A stretch of DNA of 64,000 nucleotides from positions 1-64,000 of the forward strand of contig CAWJYO010000004.1 in assembly GCA_963847085.1 (NCBI GenBank). The letters are read 5' to 3'. Each line of letters starts with the position of its first letter. The first letter of the stretch is position 1. Below the pieces are notes generated by a model. It ran no database searches. It saw nothing but the letters and a program-made list of their open reading frames with translations, and had not been told where the DNA came from. This document shows, piece after piece, positions 25,656-35,878 of the stretch. The DNA comes from Ilyomonas sp963847085. Its GTDB lineage: Bacteria > Bacteroidota > Bacteroidia > Chitinophagales > Chitinophagaceae. Position numbers and translations under genes: made by a program.

Positions 25656-26324
25656 TTAACCGTTGCTTTTGTCGTCTTTCAAATCCTGTTTATCTTTCTT
25701 CAGATCTTTGCGATCAGCTTTCAAATCCTTTTTGTCTTTGTGAATGTCTTTTGTATCGGTAGCAACATCTTTTTTGTCTTTATTCATGTCTGTCTTGTCG
25801 GCCTTTACATCAACTGCATCATGGTTCCGGTCTTTTACATCTGTATGAATGTCTTTGTTATCATTTGTAATGTCCGCTCTGTCTTTCTTCGCTTCAGCAA
25901 CATCCGTTTTTACATCAGCTTTGTCTTTGGCTAATTCAGTTGTGTTGCCGTCTTTTTTGTCGGCAGCAATATCCTTACGATCGTTTTGAATATCCTGTTT
26001 GTCTTTCTTTATATCTGTAACATCGGTTTTGCGTTCTGCTTTATCGTTATGAATGTCTTTGTTATCATTCATAACATCCTGCTTGTCTTTTTGCAAATCC
26101 TTTTGGTCAGTTTTTACATCAGCCACATCTTTGGTTCTGTCTTTTTCATCTTTTTGTAAGTCTTTGGTGTCGGACGCAATGTCTTTTTTGTCCTGATGAA
26201 TGTCGTGCCGGTCGTGACGAATATCATGTTTGATAACATGGTGATGAACAGCGGCGATTTTTTGTGCGGAAGCTGCATAAAAGGTGGTTAAGAGAACCAA
26301 TAAACTGAAGAACATTGTTTTCAT
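25656..26324 (-). CDS. Exported Asp/Lys heptad-repeat protein
   Basis: 222 residues: a signal peptide (MKTMFFSLLVLLTTFYAASAQ), a His-rich linker (HHHVIKHDIRHDRHD), then about 24 nearly unbroken seven-residue units of pattern D-x-K-D-hydrophobic-x-x (for example DKKDIAS, DTKDLQK, DNKDIHN). One insertion (GNTTEL) breaks phase in the middle. Asp at positions 1 and 4 of each unit lines one side and Lys others, giving a highly charged polyampholyte. It could form a long single helix or bind cations. No known domain; Bacteroidota have other exported proteins of this style. The 21-bp DNA periodicity is imperfect, so the unit is old or under protein-level selection. Confidence 0.75.
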   Translation of the reverse strand: MKTMFFSLLVLLTTFYAASAQKIAAVHHHVIKHDIRHDRHDIHQDKKDIASDTKDLQKDEKDRTKDVADVKTDQKDLQKDKQDVMNDNKDIHNDKAERKTDVTDIKKDKQDIQNDRKDIAADKKDGNTTELAKDKADVKTDVAEAKKDRADITNDNKDIHTDVKDRNHDAVDVKADKTDMNKDKKDVATDTKDIHKDKKDLKADRKDLKKDKQDLKDDKSNG

Positions 26325-26486
26325 AAATCTAGTTTTGTTAGTAATGGAAAATTTTTGTAATAGATGGTGGGAGTTATAAAAGGTTTAACGATGCCGGAAA
26401 ATAAAGTAAAAACAAAGGAGAACTGGAACAATTAAAGAAAGAAGGGAACATAAAAAGCGGCAAAAACAAAAGGAGCCTTTTTGTTT

Positions 26487-27308
26487 TTACAATAATATTC
26501 TGATGCCCACCAAAGCCAGGCAAACGGCCAATATTTTTACAATCAACACTGTGTTTATTTTGTGCGAAATATAAGCGCCGAGTTGTGCGCCCGGTATTAC
26601 ACCAATGCACAAGCCAGCCAGCATTTTCAGCACATGAGGGTTGTTGTAAGTGCCTTGAAAGAAATGCACGGCAACACTTACCGTTGACATGATTGCCAAA
26701 ATAAAATGCGATGTTGCTGTAGCGATATACACCGGAAACTGAAGCCACTGCACCATTGCCGGCACATGAATGATGCCACCGCCGATGCCTAATAAGGGCG
26801 AAAGAAAACCTACTAAAATACTAATGACGATGCCAATGGTTTGGTTGTACGAATACGAAAACGTTTCGCCCTGCTTGTCGGTTAAAGTATGATGTGTTAA
26901 GCCTTTTTGGTCATTGCATGCACTCGTTTGGTTTTGCGTGTTTTTACTGGTTCTGATAAATAAAAAAGAGGCCAGTACAAGCAATAAAATGCCAAAGATG
27001 ATATTAAAAACATGACGGGGAATATACTTCACAAGAAACACCCCGGCAATGGAGCCGGGAATGGTAAACAGGCTGAACCGGATTCCGGCTTTATAATCTA
27101 TCCTTCCACTTTTTGCATACGCTATAGAACCTGAAATGGCATTCACTGCAACTACCGCAATGGAAATAGCAGTAGTAACATTGGGAGGCATATTTTTATC
27201 TGTGATGATTAACAGCGGCACCAGTAAGAAACCACCACCTGCGCCAATGAGCGTTCCGAATGTGCCGATTACAAAACCAACAATGAGCAGTACAAAGAAA
27301 TTATCCAT
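26487..27308 (-). CDS. TauE/SafE family transporter (sulfite exporter-like)
   Basis: 273 residues with about eight membrane spans in two halves, each opening with a Gly-rich loop: GTFGTLIGAGGGFLLVPLL and GFLSPLLGIGGGIIHVPAM. That repeated GxGGG pattern marks the family, which exports sulfite, sulfoacetate or related anions. A hydrophilic linker (about 130-150) separates the halves. No sulfur genes are adjacent, so the substrate is unknown. Confidence 0.85.
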   Translation of the reverse strand: MDNFFVLLIVGFVIGTFGTLIGAGGGFLLVPLLIITDKNMPPNVTTAISIAVVAVNAISGSIAYAKSGRIDYKAGIRFSLFTIPGSIAGVFLVKYIPRHVFNIIFGILLLVLASFLFIRTSKNTQNQTSACNDQKGLTHHTLTDKQGETFSYSYNQTIGIVISILVGFLSPLLGIGGGIIHVPAMVQWLQFPVYIATATSHFILAIMSTVSVAVHFFQGTYNNPHVLKMLAGLCIGVIPGAQLGAYISHKINTVLIVKILAVCLALVGIRILL

Positions 27309-27430
27309 GAATTGTTTTGTGGTGAAGAACGGATTCCTAATCGTGCAAAGGTAACTCTGTTCAAATATTTATCTAAAAAAGCGGCAAAAACAAAGTCGTG
27401 AATTAGGGTTCATCACAAAAGAGATTGGCT

Positions 27431-28585
27431 TTACTTTTCATCCATGCACCACGCAATCGCATCTGGAAAAACCTTTGCCCACGAGGCTTCTGAGTGGTTC
27501 GCTCTTATATCATTTACATACTTCACTTCATTTCCTTCTTCATAACCTCGTTTTTGCAAAGCCGCTAACATTGCGTTTACACCAGGCTGCAACTGTGCAT
27601 CCAGCCCAACGCCGCCGTTGGCAATATAAAATGATATGAGCTTCTTTTTGCCGCGATATGATGTAACGTTTTTTACATAATCAAGCTTGTTGATTTTAAA
27701 CGCAGGCGAAAGACAGATGGCTTTTGAAAATATATCAGGATGCTGCCAAACCAGCATAAAAGAAATCAATCCACCCAACGAAGAACCGCCAACAAATGTT
27801 TGCGCTTTGTCTTTGTTAGTTGCATAAGATGCATCAATAAAAGGCTTCAATTGTTTTATTACAAAAGTCATATATGCTTCGCCTTTTGGGCCCGGCGCAT
27901 AGTCAAACGAACGGTCTTGCGTGTTATAAATTCCTACCACAATTAGGGGCGCAATCGTGCCGGCTTTGATTAAGCTATCGCAGGTTTCATCAACCTTCCA
28001 TTCCACGCCAAAAGCACTGGTGGCAGGATCGAAAACATTTTGCCCGTCCTGCAGGTACAAAACAGGATAACGTGTCTTTCCCGAACTGTCATAATCAGGC
28101 GGCAACCATACAGCAACATCACGGTCTTTAATGCCTTTGCCTTTCATCGCAGGATAATATTGCACCGTTCCTGTAATGTGATGTTCGGTGGTTTGGTTTT
28201 GCGTGTTTTTTGTCCAGTTATCAATCGTATTTTGAATGATAGTATCGCGTTGCAAATTGGCAGACAGGTTAGAAAGCGGCGTACCGTCTTCTTTTGCACC
28301 TTCATGTTCCCAACTTCCTAATGTGTATTTGTATTCAACCGAAACAGGCTTATCAATATTGATGCGAATGCTCCAGAGGTGATTGCCTTCATAGTTCATT
28401 TTTGTTTTGCCCGGATTCCATTCACCCAATGGCGCAATGCTGCCCGTAATAAAAACCGAACTATCTTCAGACAACGTAGTTGAAGTAAGCTTGAATGTAA
28501 CAGAAATGGAATGTTGCTTTTGCGCTTGTAATTTTATCATAACAAAAAAGACGAACAAAAACAAAGTAGCAATTTTATATTTCAT
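27431..28585 (-). CDS. Secreted esterase with N-terminal starch-binding-like domain
   Basis: About 384 residues from ATG 28585, which gives the signal peptide MKYKIATLFLFVFFVMIKLQAQ; the frame runs open further upstream to 28735 but without a sensible start. Residues 25-130 resemble a CBM20-like beta-sandwich (SVFITGSIAPLGEWNPGKTKM). Residues about 160-380 are an esterase D/enterochelin-esterase-type alpha/beta hydrolase: PVLYLQDGQNVFD, nucleophile Ser in GGSSLGGLISF, and a late His in RANHSEASWA. It should cleave acyl esters on carbohydrates or similar compounds outside the cytoplasm. Confidence 0.8.
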   Translation of the reverse strand: MKYKIATLFLFVFFVMIKLQAQKQHSISVTFKLTSTTLSEDSSVFITGSIAPLGEWNPGKTKMNYEGNHLWSIRINIDKPVSVEYKYTLGSWEHEGAKEDGTPLSNLSANLQRDTIIQNTIDNWTKNTQNQTTEHHITGTVQYYPAMKGKGIKDRDVAVWLPPDYDSSGKTRYPVLYLQDGQNVFDPATSAFGVEWKVDETCDSLIKAGTIAPLIVVGIYNTQDRSFDYAPGPKGEAYMTFVIKQLKPFIDASYATNKDKAQTFVGGSSLGGLISFMLVWQHPDIFSKAICLSPAFKINKLDYVKNVTSYRGKKKLISFYIANGGVGLDAQLQPGVNAMLAALQKRGYEEGNEVKYVNDIRANHSEASWAKVFPDAIAWCMDEK

Positions 28586-28694
28586 ACAGTCGCAACAATA
28601 CAAATTAAAGTGAAGCGATGCGCCTTTAACTTCCTGCAATAAATTTTTAGTAATTGCATTATAATTGCTTACCAAACAATACTCAATCGCCACT

Positions 28695-30178
28695 ATGGAT
28701 ATTGCTTCGCCGCCTTCTGCTTTCGCACTCAGCAAACGTCATCCCAAACAACTGTTTTATGTATCCTTCGCCAGCATGTGGGTTTGGTTTTCGTATTATG
28801 GTGTAAAGGCGTTGCTCATCGCTTACATGGTAACACAAATGCACCTGCAGGAAAAATACAGTTATGCCGTTTTGGGCACGTATGCAGCGCTGGTATATGG
28901 CTTGCAAATATTTGGCGGCGTGCTTGCCGACAGGTTGCTGGGCTTTCGCAAGTCAATGATTTGGGGCGGCATTTTAATGATCTGCGGACACGCTTTAATG
29001 TCGCTTCCATTTCCGCACCTATTCTTTGCAGGATTATCGTTCATTGCCTGGGGCAGTGGTTTTTTTAGCGGACCTGATGCTGCTATTATTGGTATGTTTT
29101 ATTCTAAAAAAGATCAAACTCATAAAGACAATGGCTTTATTCTTTTTTACATGATTATCAATACCGGCATGGCGTTGGGCGGTTTGGTGTGTGGTTATGT
29201 AGGGCAAAATATCAACTGGCATTACGGGTTTGGTTTAGCCGGAATTTTTATGGTTTTGGGTTTGATTAATTTTTGTTATGGTATTCCTTCTTCTGTTGGT
29301 GCACCACCCAATAAAGAACGATTACAAAAGAAACTGCTATTTGTTTTCACACCAGAAATTACCGTGTATGTTCTATCACTTGTGGCCGTGTTGCTTACCT
29401 TAATTTTGTTTCAGCATACCGGCATTATGGATGTGTTGGTATTGCCCATAACATTACTATCATTTGTTTATGTTATTTACATTGGGGTTCGTTCTTCCAA
29501 TGAAGTAAAATATAAGCTGTTTGCGCTCTTGTTTGTATTTGTTATGTACGCGTGTTGGCTGGCTTTATACGAGCAAAGCACCGGCGCATTAAACTTATTC
29601 ATCCTTCGCAATGTTAATGTGCAACTCGGCAGCTTTACCGTACCTGCATTGGCGTTTAATAATTTCTTTCCTTCTTTTTTATTGGTGATGCTTACGCCGC
29701 TGGCACTGACAACCTGGAAGCATTTTGCAAGGCGAAACAAAGAAGTGCATACGTTCACCAAACTTATCATTGGCATTGTTGCCATGGGTGTTTATTTCTT
29801 CATTTTATGGCTTGTATGCCATCATTATCAGCAAAGCGGTTTGGTGCCCATTGCATTTATGGCACCGGCTATGTGTTTATGGAAATCGGTGAGGTTTGTA
29901 TTGGTCCTACGATGCCTTCTGCAACCTTTAATTTATCACCCATTCACTTAGTGGGAACATTAATGAGTATTGGCGCTTTATCAGGCGCACTGGCAGAATA
30001 TTTAGCAGCTAAAATCGGTTCGTTAATGACAGTGCCTTCAGGCATTATCAATCCCGCTCAAACCATCACTTATTACAGCACCATCTTTGGTAAACTGGCT
30101 TTGTTAAGTGCAGCCGTTGCAGTTGGTTGCGCCTTATTGTTTCCGGTGTTGAAAAAGTGGATGGGAGAGGTGAGGTGA
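28695..30178 (+). pseudogene. POT/PTR-family peptide transporter, frameshifted
   Basis: Two overlapping frames make one MFS peptide transporter of about 490 residues. The first (ATG 28695) carries FYVSFASMWVWFSYYGVKALL, GGVLADRLLGFRKSMIWGG and most of the helices. The second resumes with YVFMEIGEVCIGPTMPSATFNLSP, the usual helix 10-11 region, and runs to 30178. The shift is near 29870, in GCACCGGCTATGTG, and corresponds to one missing base. If real, the protein loses its last two or three helices. Proton-coupled di/tripeptide uptake is the family's function. Confidence 0.75.
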
Positions 30179-30234
30179 TTTGTGATTAATGATTTATTTC
30201 TTTTCAACACTCGTAAAGAAGGCAAGAACCACAT

Positions 30235-30370
30235 CGTCTTTGCGAGGAACGAAGCAATCTGTACATATATCAAGTTTGTTTGTAAAAAGTCATCACTTCC
30301 GTATTCGCACTCATAAATCATAATTCATCATTCGCAAATCCACAGATTGCTCCCTGCCTCGCAATGTCGT
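30235..30370. repeat. Palindromic repeat pair, family A (copy 1)
   Basis: Arms 30235-30262 and 30342-30369 are inverted repeats matching at 23 of 28 positions and contain GCGAGGAACGAAGCAATCTG and its partner. The same motif forms the larger hairpin at 42270-42386 and a degenerate copy near 63385. AAATCATTAATC-type low-complexity repeats surround the arms (30175-30200, 30305-30410). Confidence 0.75.
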
Positions 30371-30406
30371 TCACAAATCATTAATCTAAAATCACAAATC
30401 CTAAAT

Positions 30407-33019
30407 CTATTCTCCTCTTCTCGGCTGCAACAGCTTTGCAATCAGGCCTGTCCAGCCCGTTTGATGTGATGCGCCAACACCTCGTCCGGTATCGCCGTGA
30501 AAATACTCGTAAAACAAAACATAGTTTTTAAAATTGGCATCGGTTTGCGCCTTTTCGTTATCGCCAAACACAGTGCGTCTTCCGTTTTTATCTAATAAAA
30601 ACAAATTAGCAAGCCGTTGCGTTAAGAATTCTGCAATTTCATTTAAGGTTAAATACTTGCCACTATTGGTTGGGCATTCCACTTTAAAATCATCACCATA
30701 ATAATGATGAAACCGTTGCAGGCTTTCAATGATTAAAAAGTTAATCGGCATCCACACCGGGCCTCGCCAGTTGCTGTTGCCGGCAAACATATCAGTAGTG
30801 CTTTCGCCGGGTGTGTATTCAACCGTTGACGTTTCACCATCCATGGTAAAAGTATAAGGATGGTCTTTGTAATATTTTGATAATGCACGAATGCCGTGGT
30901 CACTTAGAAACTCGGTTTCATCCAACATACGCTTCAATATCATCTTCATGCGATGACCGCGTAATAAGCTCAGCAAATGCTTTTGCGTAACGCCTTGTAC
31001 CTGCCATCGCGAAACCAGATTGGCAAGGTTCGGACGGTTATCTAAAAACCATTGCAAGCGTTCATAAAACTGTGGTAGTTGTTCCATGCAATCGTGCTCA
31101 ATTACTTCCACTGCAAACAAGGGAATTAAGCCAACAGCACTGCGCACTTTTAGTTTTTTTGTTGTACCATCTTCCATTTTTAAAAGGTCGTAAAAAAACT
31201 GGTCTTCGTCATCCCACAATCCTGCACCATCATCACCAATATCGTCCATCGCTGCCGCGATGTATAAAAAATGCTCAAAAAATTTAGTCGCCATATCCTG
31301 ATACACCGGGTTGTACGAAGACAGTTCCAATGCAATGCGCATCATGTTCAGAGCAAACATGGCCATCCAGCTTGTACCATCCGATTGCTCGATATAAGAG
31401 CCGCCGGGCAAAGGTTTGCTTCTGTCGAAAACACCAATGTTATCCAGCCCGAGAAAGCCACCTTCAAACACATTGTTGTTCTCTTTGTCTTTACGGTTTA
31501 CCCACCATGTAAAGTTGAGCAGCAACTTATGAAAAACAGTTTCTAAAAACGGCACGTCGCCGTTGCCACCATTATTCTTTTCATCAATTTTATACACACG
31601 AAACGCAGCCCATGCATGTACCGGCGGGTTCACATCACTAAAATTCCATTCATAAGCCGGCAACTGACCGTCGGGTTTCATGTACCATTCGTGCGTAAGC
31701 TTCAACAATTGTTTTTTGGCAAATGCGGCATCAATCACCGAGAAAGCTATGCAATGAAACGCCAAGTCCCACGCTGCATACCAGGGATATTCCCAATCGT
31801 CTGGCATCGAAATAATATCATCGTTGTTCAAATGCAGCCAGTCGTTGTTGCGTCCTTCCATTCTTTGCCGGGGTGGCTTTGGTTGTGCAGGATCGCCGTT
31901 CAGCCATTGCGGAATGTCGTAATAATAAAATTGCTTGCACCACAACATGCCTGCAAACGCCTGCCGCTGCACAAGCTTTTCATCGTCGCTCGTTATGTTT
32001 TTTTGTATCTCGTTGTAAAAGGTATCTGCTTCTTTTATACGGTTTGAAAAGATGGTTTTAAAATCATTGAAAGGCTTGCTGTTACTGCCTTTGCACAACC
32101 TTAAATGAAACGTTTGGCTTTTGCCCTGAGGAATTGTTACGTCAAAATGAACGGCTGCTTTTGTGCCTTCGGCATTGTTAACCCTATTTTTGTTTTGCCC
32201 TATAATGCAATCGTTAATGCCATCTTTTGTGTAAGAAGAAATGTTTTTGGAGTTATACAAACGTTCGTTGTTGGTCTCATTATCACAAAACAAAATCTCA
32301 CCCCTCTCTTTCACATACAAATGATAATCGCCCAACACTTTCTGATGAATGCCAATGCTTTTATCGCTTTCTTTTTTCATCGTTGGCTTTTCATCATCAT
32401 AACCCCAAATCCAGGTGTTGCGAAACCAAAGGGTTGGCAATACACTGATGTTTGCTTCCTTGTTGCTACGGTTACAAACCGTGAGTGTAATAAGTATATC
32501 TGTTGGTGATGCTTTGGCATATTCAACAAACACATCCCAGTATTCGTCGTTGTTGAAAATGCCCGTATCCATCAGGTCAAATTCAGGTTGAAGGCGGTTG
32601 CGTTTTTTGTTTTCATCAATCAGCCATTGATAAGGAAATTCCGCTTGCGGATATTTATACAACATCTTCATGTATGAGTGTGTTGGCGTGGCATCTAAGT
32701 AATAGTACAGTTCTTTTACATCCTCGCCATGATTGCCCTGGCCATTACTTAATCCAAACATCCGCTCTTTTACAATCGTATCTTTTTTATTCCACAAAGC
32801 CACTGCAAAACAAAGCAACTGTTTATCGTCGCAAATGCCGCCAATGCCTTCTTCGCCCCAACGATATGCTTTGCTGCGTGCGGCGTCGTGCGTTATATAA
32901 TTCCAGGCATCGCCGTTGGCACTGTAATCTTCACGTACCGTTCCCCATTGCCGGTTGCTGATGTATGAACCCCATTGTTTCCAACTGGCATCGCCCAAAC
33001 GTTGTTGTTCTTCGTTCAT
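30407..33019 (-). CDS. GH63-like glucosidase (MGH1-type (alpha/alpha)6 barrel)
   Basis: 870 residues, no signal peptide, probably cytoplasmic. N-terminal family block: RQWGTVREDYSANGDAWNYITHDAARSKAYRWGEEG. Barrel motifs: WYAAWDLAFHCIAFS (catalytic-acid region Asp), EWNFSDVNPPVHAWAAFRVY, GGSYIEQSDGTSWMA, NSNWRGPVWMPINFLIIESL and a C-terminal FGDNEKAQTDANFKNYVLFYEYFHGDTGRGVGASHQTGWTG region. The family cleaves alpha-glucosides such as mannosylglycerate/glucosylglycerate or oligoglucosides; specificity cannot be read here. Intact, and close to the repeat at 33.1 kb. Confidence 0.85.
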   Translation of the reverse strand: MNEEQQRLGDASWKQWGSYISNRQWGTVREDYSANGDAWNYITHDAARSKAYRWGEEGIGGICDDKQLLCFAVALWNKKDTIVKERMFGLSNGQGNHGEDVKELYYYLDATPTHSYMKMLYKYPQAEFPYQWLIDENKKRNRLQPEFDLMDTGIFNNDEYWDVFVEYAKASPTDILITLTVCNRSNKEANISVLPTLWFRNTWIWGYDDEKPTMKKESDKSIGIHQKVLGDYHLYVKERGEILFCDNETNNERLYNSKNISSYTKDGINDCIIGQNKNRVNNAEGTKAAVHFDVTIPQGKSQTFHLRLCKGSNSKPFNDFKTIFSNRIKEADTFYNEIQKNITSDDEKLVQRQAFAGMLWCKQFYYYDIPQWLNGDPAQPKPPRQRMEGRNNDWLHLNNDDIISMPDDWEYPWYAAWDLAFHCIAFSVIDAAFAKKQLLKLTHEWYMKPDGQLPAYEWNFSDVNPPVHAWAAFRVYKIDEKNNGGNGDVPFLETVFHKLLLNFTWWVNRKDKENNNVFEGGFLGLDNIGVFDRSKPLPGGSYIEQSDGTSWMAMFALNMMRIALELSSYNPVYQDMATKFFEHFLYIAAAMDDIGDDGAGLWDDEDQFFYDLLKMEDGTTKKLKVRSAVGLIPLFAVEVIEHDCMEQLPQFYERLQWFLDNRPNLANLVSRWQVQGVTQKHLLSLLRGHRMKMILKRMLDETEFLSDHGIRALSKYYKDHPYTFTMDGETSTVEYTPGESTTDMFAGNSNWRGPVWMPINFLIIESLQRFHHYYGDDFKVECPTNSGKYLTLNEIAEFLTQRLANLFLLDKNGRRTVFGDNEKAQTDANFKNYVLFYEYFHGDTGRGVGASHQTGWTGLIAKLLQPRRGE

Positions 33020-33106
33020 CTTTTTTATAGATTGATGATTTGCATTTGTAAACCTAACGAAAGTTGTACCGATTGTTTATTGCTTAAAAGCAAGGAAAAG
33101 ACTTTA

Positions 33107-33187
33107 CCGCAGAGAACGAGAGTGAAGAGAGGTTTCGCAGAGTTGATTTATCTCTGCGAAACCTCTTGTTTCTTTTTTCTCTGCGGT
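33107..33187. repeat. CGCAGAG-type palindrome, family B (copy 1)
   Basis: Nested inverted repeats: outer arms ACCGCAGAGA (33107-33116) and TCTCTGCGGT (33178-33187); inner arms of 15 bp, 33128-33142 and 33152-33166, pair exactly (AGAGGTTTCGCAGAG). Related palindromes are at 53675-53744 and 60850-60912. Confidence 0.8.
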
Positions 33188-33237
33188 GAAATACATCTTT
33201 CACAACAACACCCTTTATTTTTACGGCAAAAACAAAC

Positions 33238-33759
33238 ATGGAATTATTAGGTGTCGGTTCAAGAATAAAACATCCTTCGTTTGGAAATGGCGTGGTTGTA
33301 AGATTGAATAAGAGAAGCTATGATATATGTTTCATAGATAGCGGTGTAAGGCAGGTGCTGAAAGAAGCACCGATGGAAGTGATAGAAAGGATAGAGCCTG
33401 AGTTTACTGTTAGCTTCAGCGAAGCTGAAGATGCTTTGATTAAAATATTACGCGCCTTCAGCGACATAACCGAACTGGTGCCATTGGGCGAAAAATGGAA
33501 GAACGGCTTGATGATTTTAAAGCCCGGCGATTCATCTTTAAAAGAAAAAGAAGTGCCGGTAGAAACCTTTTTTCATAAGATTGTGATGCTGCGCGACAGG
33601 CTGCGCGTGATGGAACAACGCATCAATGCGCATAAGCTCTTAAGCGATGAAGACAAGATAGATTTGCAGCAATACATAACGCGTATTTATGGTAGCCTTA
33701 CTACTTTCAACATCTTGTTCAAGTATCAAACCGATGCGTTTGTAGGAGATAAGAGTTAG
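33238..33759 (+). CDS. Conserved protein of unknown function (173 aa)
   Basis: 173 residues. Residues 1-55 form a small SH3-like beta domain (GVGSRIKHPSFGNGVVVRLNKRSYDICFIDSG), a pattern seen in DNA/RNA-associated Bacteroidota proteins. Then comes an acidic linker and a helical C-terminal half (HKIVMLRDRLRVMEQRINAHKLLSDEDKIDLQQYITRIYGSL). No signal peptide; cytoplasmic. The start ATG lies right after CGGCAAAAACAAAC, a copy of the window-wide motif. Function not known. Confidence 0.75.
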   Translation: MELLGVGSRIKHPSFGNGVVVRLNKRSYDICFIDSGVRQVLKEAPMEVIERIEPEFTVSFSEAEDALIKILRAFSDITELVPLGEKWKNGLMILKPGDSSLKEKEVPVETFFHKIVMLRDRLRVMEQRINAHKLLSDEDKIDLQQYITRIYGSLTTFNILFKYQTDAFVGDKS

Positions 33760-33794
33760 GTTTTGTTTTCGGCCATTTTTCTATAAAAACAAAC

Positions 33795-34013
33795 ATGAAG
33801 TTTATACAGCTAAAAAGCTTTGATAATTATATACAGGCTCATATTGCATTGGGCATTTTGCAGGAAGAGCATATCAATTGCTGGCTGAAAGATGAATACA
33901 GCGTTACTATTGACCCAATGTTATCCAATGCCATTGGCGGCATTAAGTTGATGGTTGCCGAAGTGCAGGTGGAAAGAGCGATTGAGGTATTGAATCTGCA
34001 GCAATTGGGTTGA
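33795..34013 (+). CDS. DUF2007-type small protein
   Basis: 72 residues with the ferredoxin-like fold pattern of DUF2007: FIQLKSFDNYIQAHIALGILQEEHINCWLKDE, then IGGIKLMVAEVQVERAIEVL. These proteins are proposed to be signal-transduction or PII-like regulators, without firm proof. It follows the 173-residue gene by 35 bp and probably shares its transcript; its ATG also follows an AAAAACAAAC motif. Confidence 0.75.
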   Translation: MKFIQLKSFDNYIQAHIALGILQEEHINCWLKDEYSVTIDPMLSNAIGGIKLMVAEVQVERAIEVLNLQQLG

Positions 34014-34045
34014 TTGTTACACTTTAAAATGTACTATTGAATGCT

Positions 34046-35725
34046 ATGAAAGTCATAATAAAAATCGTTTTAATTTTAGGTTTATTTCTATTCCATTTTG
34101 CCTCTTTTTGCCAGCAGAACGATACCACTTTGGTGGATGTTGACCTGAACCTTTCAATGGGAAAAATGAAGCCAATCTGGGCCTGGTTTGGCTATGATGA
34201 GCCCAACTACACTTACATGAAAGATGGAAAAAAATTGCTGAGCGAATTGTCGGCCTTAAGCCCTGTGCCAGTGTATGTAAGAACGCATAGTTTGCTGGTA
34301 ACCGGCGATGGAAAAGCGGCACTCAAATGGGGTTCAACCAATGCTTATACAGAAGATGCGAATGGAAAGCCGGTTTACAACTGGACGATTGTTGACAGTA
34401 TTTTTGATACTTACATTCAGCGGGGCATGAAGCCGTTGGCGCAAATTGGTTTTATGCCCGAAGCGTTGTCATCTCACCCGCAACCTTACCGGCATCACTG
34501 GAAGCCCGGCGATTCGTACAGCGATATTTTTACCGGCTGGGCCTATCCGCCAAAGGATTATAAAAAGTGGAGTGAATTAGTTTATCAATGGGTAAAACAT
34601 TGTGTAGTGCGATAGGGCAAAAAAGAAGTGGAAAGCTGGTATTGGGAAGTTTGGAATGAACCTGATATTGCTTACTGGAAAGGCACACTGCAGGAATATT
34701 GTAAGTTATATGATTATACAGCTGATGCAGTGAAGCGGGCTTTACCAACGGCAAGAATTGGTGGTGCCGATGTTACCGGCGGCGGTAAACAATTCTTAGA
34801 TAGTTTCTTACATCATTGCCTTTATGAAACCAATTGTGTTACCGGTAAAAAAGGCAGTCCGCTTGACCTTGTTTCCTTTCATGCAAAAGGATCGCCGCGG
34901 ATTGTAAACGGTACGGTTGTAATGAGCATCCGCAACCAGTTGCAGAACATCAGCGATATGATGAAAGTCATCACCTCTTATCCGCAGTTAAAAAACATTC
35001 CCATTATTATCGGCGAATCCGATCCCGAAGGTTGCGCTGCATGCGGCATGGCAACCGATCCGCAAAATGCTTATCGCAACGGAACTATGTATTCAAGTTA
35101 TACAGCCGCTTCTTTTGCACGCGAATATGAACTGGCAAGCCTGTACAAAACAAATCTTACAGGTGCTGTTACCTGGGCGTTTGAATTTGAAAACCAGCCC
35201 TGGTTTTATGGCTTTCGCGACCTGGCAACCAATGGAGTTGATAAACCTGTTTTGAATGTGTTCCGCATGTTTGGTATGATGAAAGGAGATTTGATAGCAG
35301 CAAAAAGCAATCATCAATATATACTGAAAGAGATATTGGATTCAAGCATTAGAAGAAAGCAAACCGATGTAGGCACAATCGCTTCAAAAGAAAAAACATC
35401 AGCCGCCATCATGCTATGGAACTACCATGATGCTGATGTAAAAGGAGATACCGCTGTTGTTCGCATTGCCATTCATCACATTCCTGCTGCTAAAGTAAAA
35501 CTAACGCAATACAGGATAGATGATACACATAGCAACTCGTATGAAGTATGGAAAAAGATGGGCTCGCCGCAACAACCGACTGCTGAACAAATTGCCCTGC
35601 TTGAAAAAAGCGGACAGTTGCAACAGGTAGATAAGGCCACAACCGTTACCGTACAAAATGGCTATACAGAAGAAATGATTCAATTGCCAAGGCAAGGCGT
35701 TTGTTTGTTAAAGCTGGATTGGTAA
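34046..35725 (+). pseudogene. GH39 beta-xylosidase-like gene with in-frame TAG
   Basis: One continuous frame of 560 codons from ATG 34046, interrupted only by TAG at 34613-34615. Before the stop: signal peptide MKVIIKIVLILGLFLFHFASFCQQ, then WVKHCVVR. After it: GKKEVESWYWEVWNEPDIAYWKG (acid/base Glu in NEP) and PIIIGESDPEGCAACGM (nucleophile Glu). In the family this spot is normally Tyr (ERYG), so TAT/TAC to TAG is the simplest change. Without readthrough the catalytic residues are lost. GH39 enzymes release xylose or other residues from plant glycans; the next genes are GH2 and GH28. Confidence 0.8.
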
Positions 35726-35878
35726 ATAACGCAAAACAAAACGTTCATACACAATTGTTGGTAATGCGTCAATTTAAGTGGTATGTAACTAATTTACTCA
35801 ATCTGACAGCTTCAAATAGATGAATTGCGTTGTTATGATAGAAGAAAATAAAAAACAGGTACAACAAAGTAGATAATT

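Noticed and set aside
25656..26324. CRISPR-like array from the repeating 21-bp DNA
   Set aside because: The repeats are in frame in a coding gene with a signal peptide, have no spacers, and vary at third positions.
29807..30178. Separate small membrane gene after the peptide transporter
   Set aside because: Its sequence is the normal C-terminal end of the transporter, so it is the second half of a frameshifted gene.
62..34615. Reassignment of TAG to a sense codon in this organism
   Set aside because: Several intact genes end properly at TAG (stops at 14262, 33759, 62260), so TAG works as a stop; the in-frame TAGs are better read as mutations or errors.
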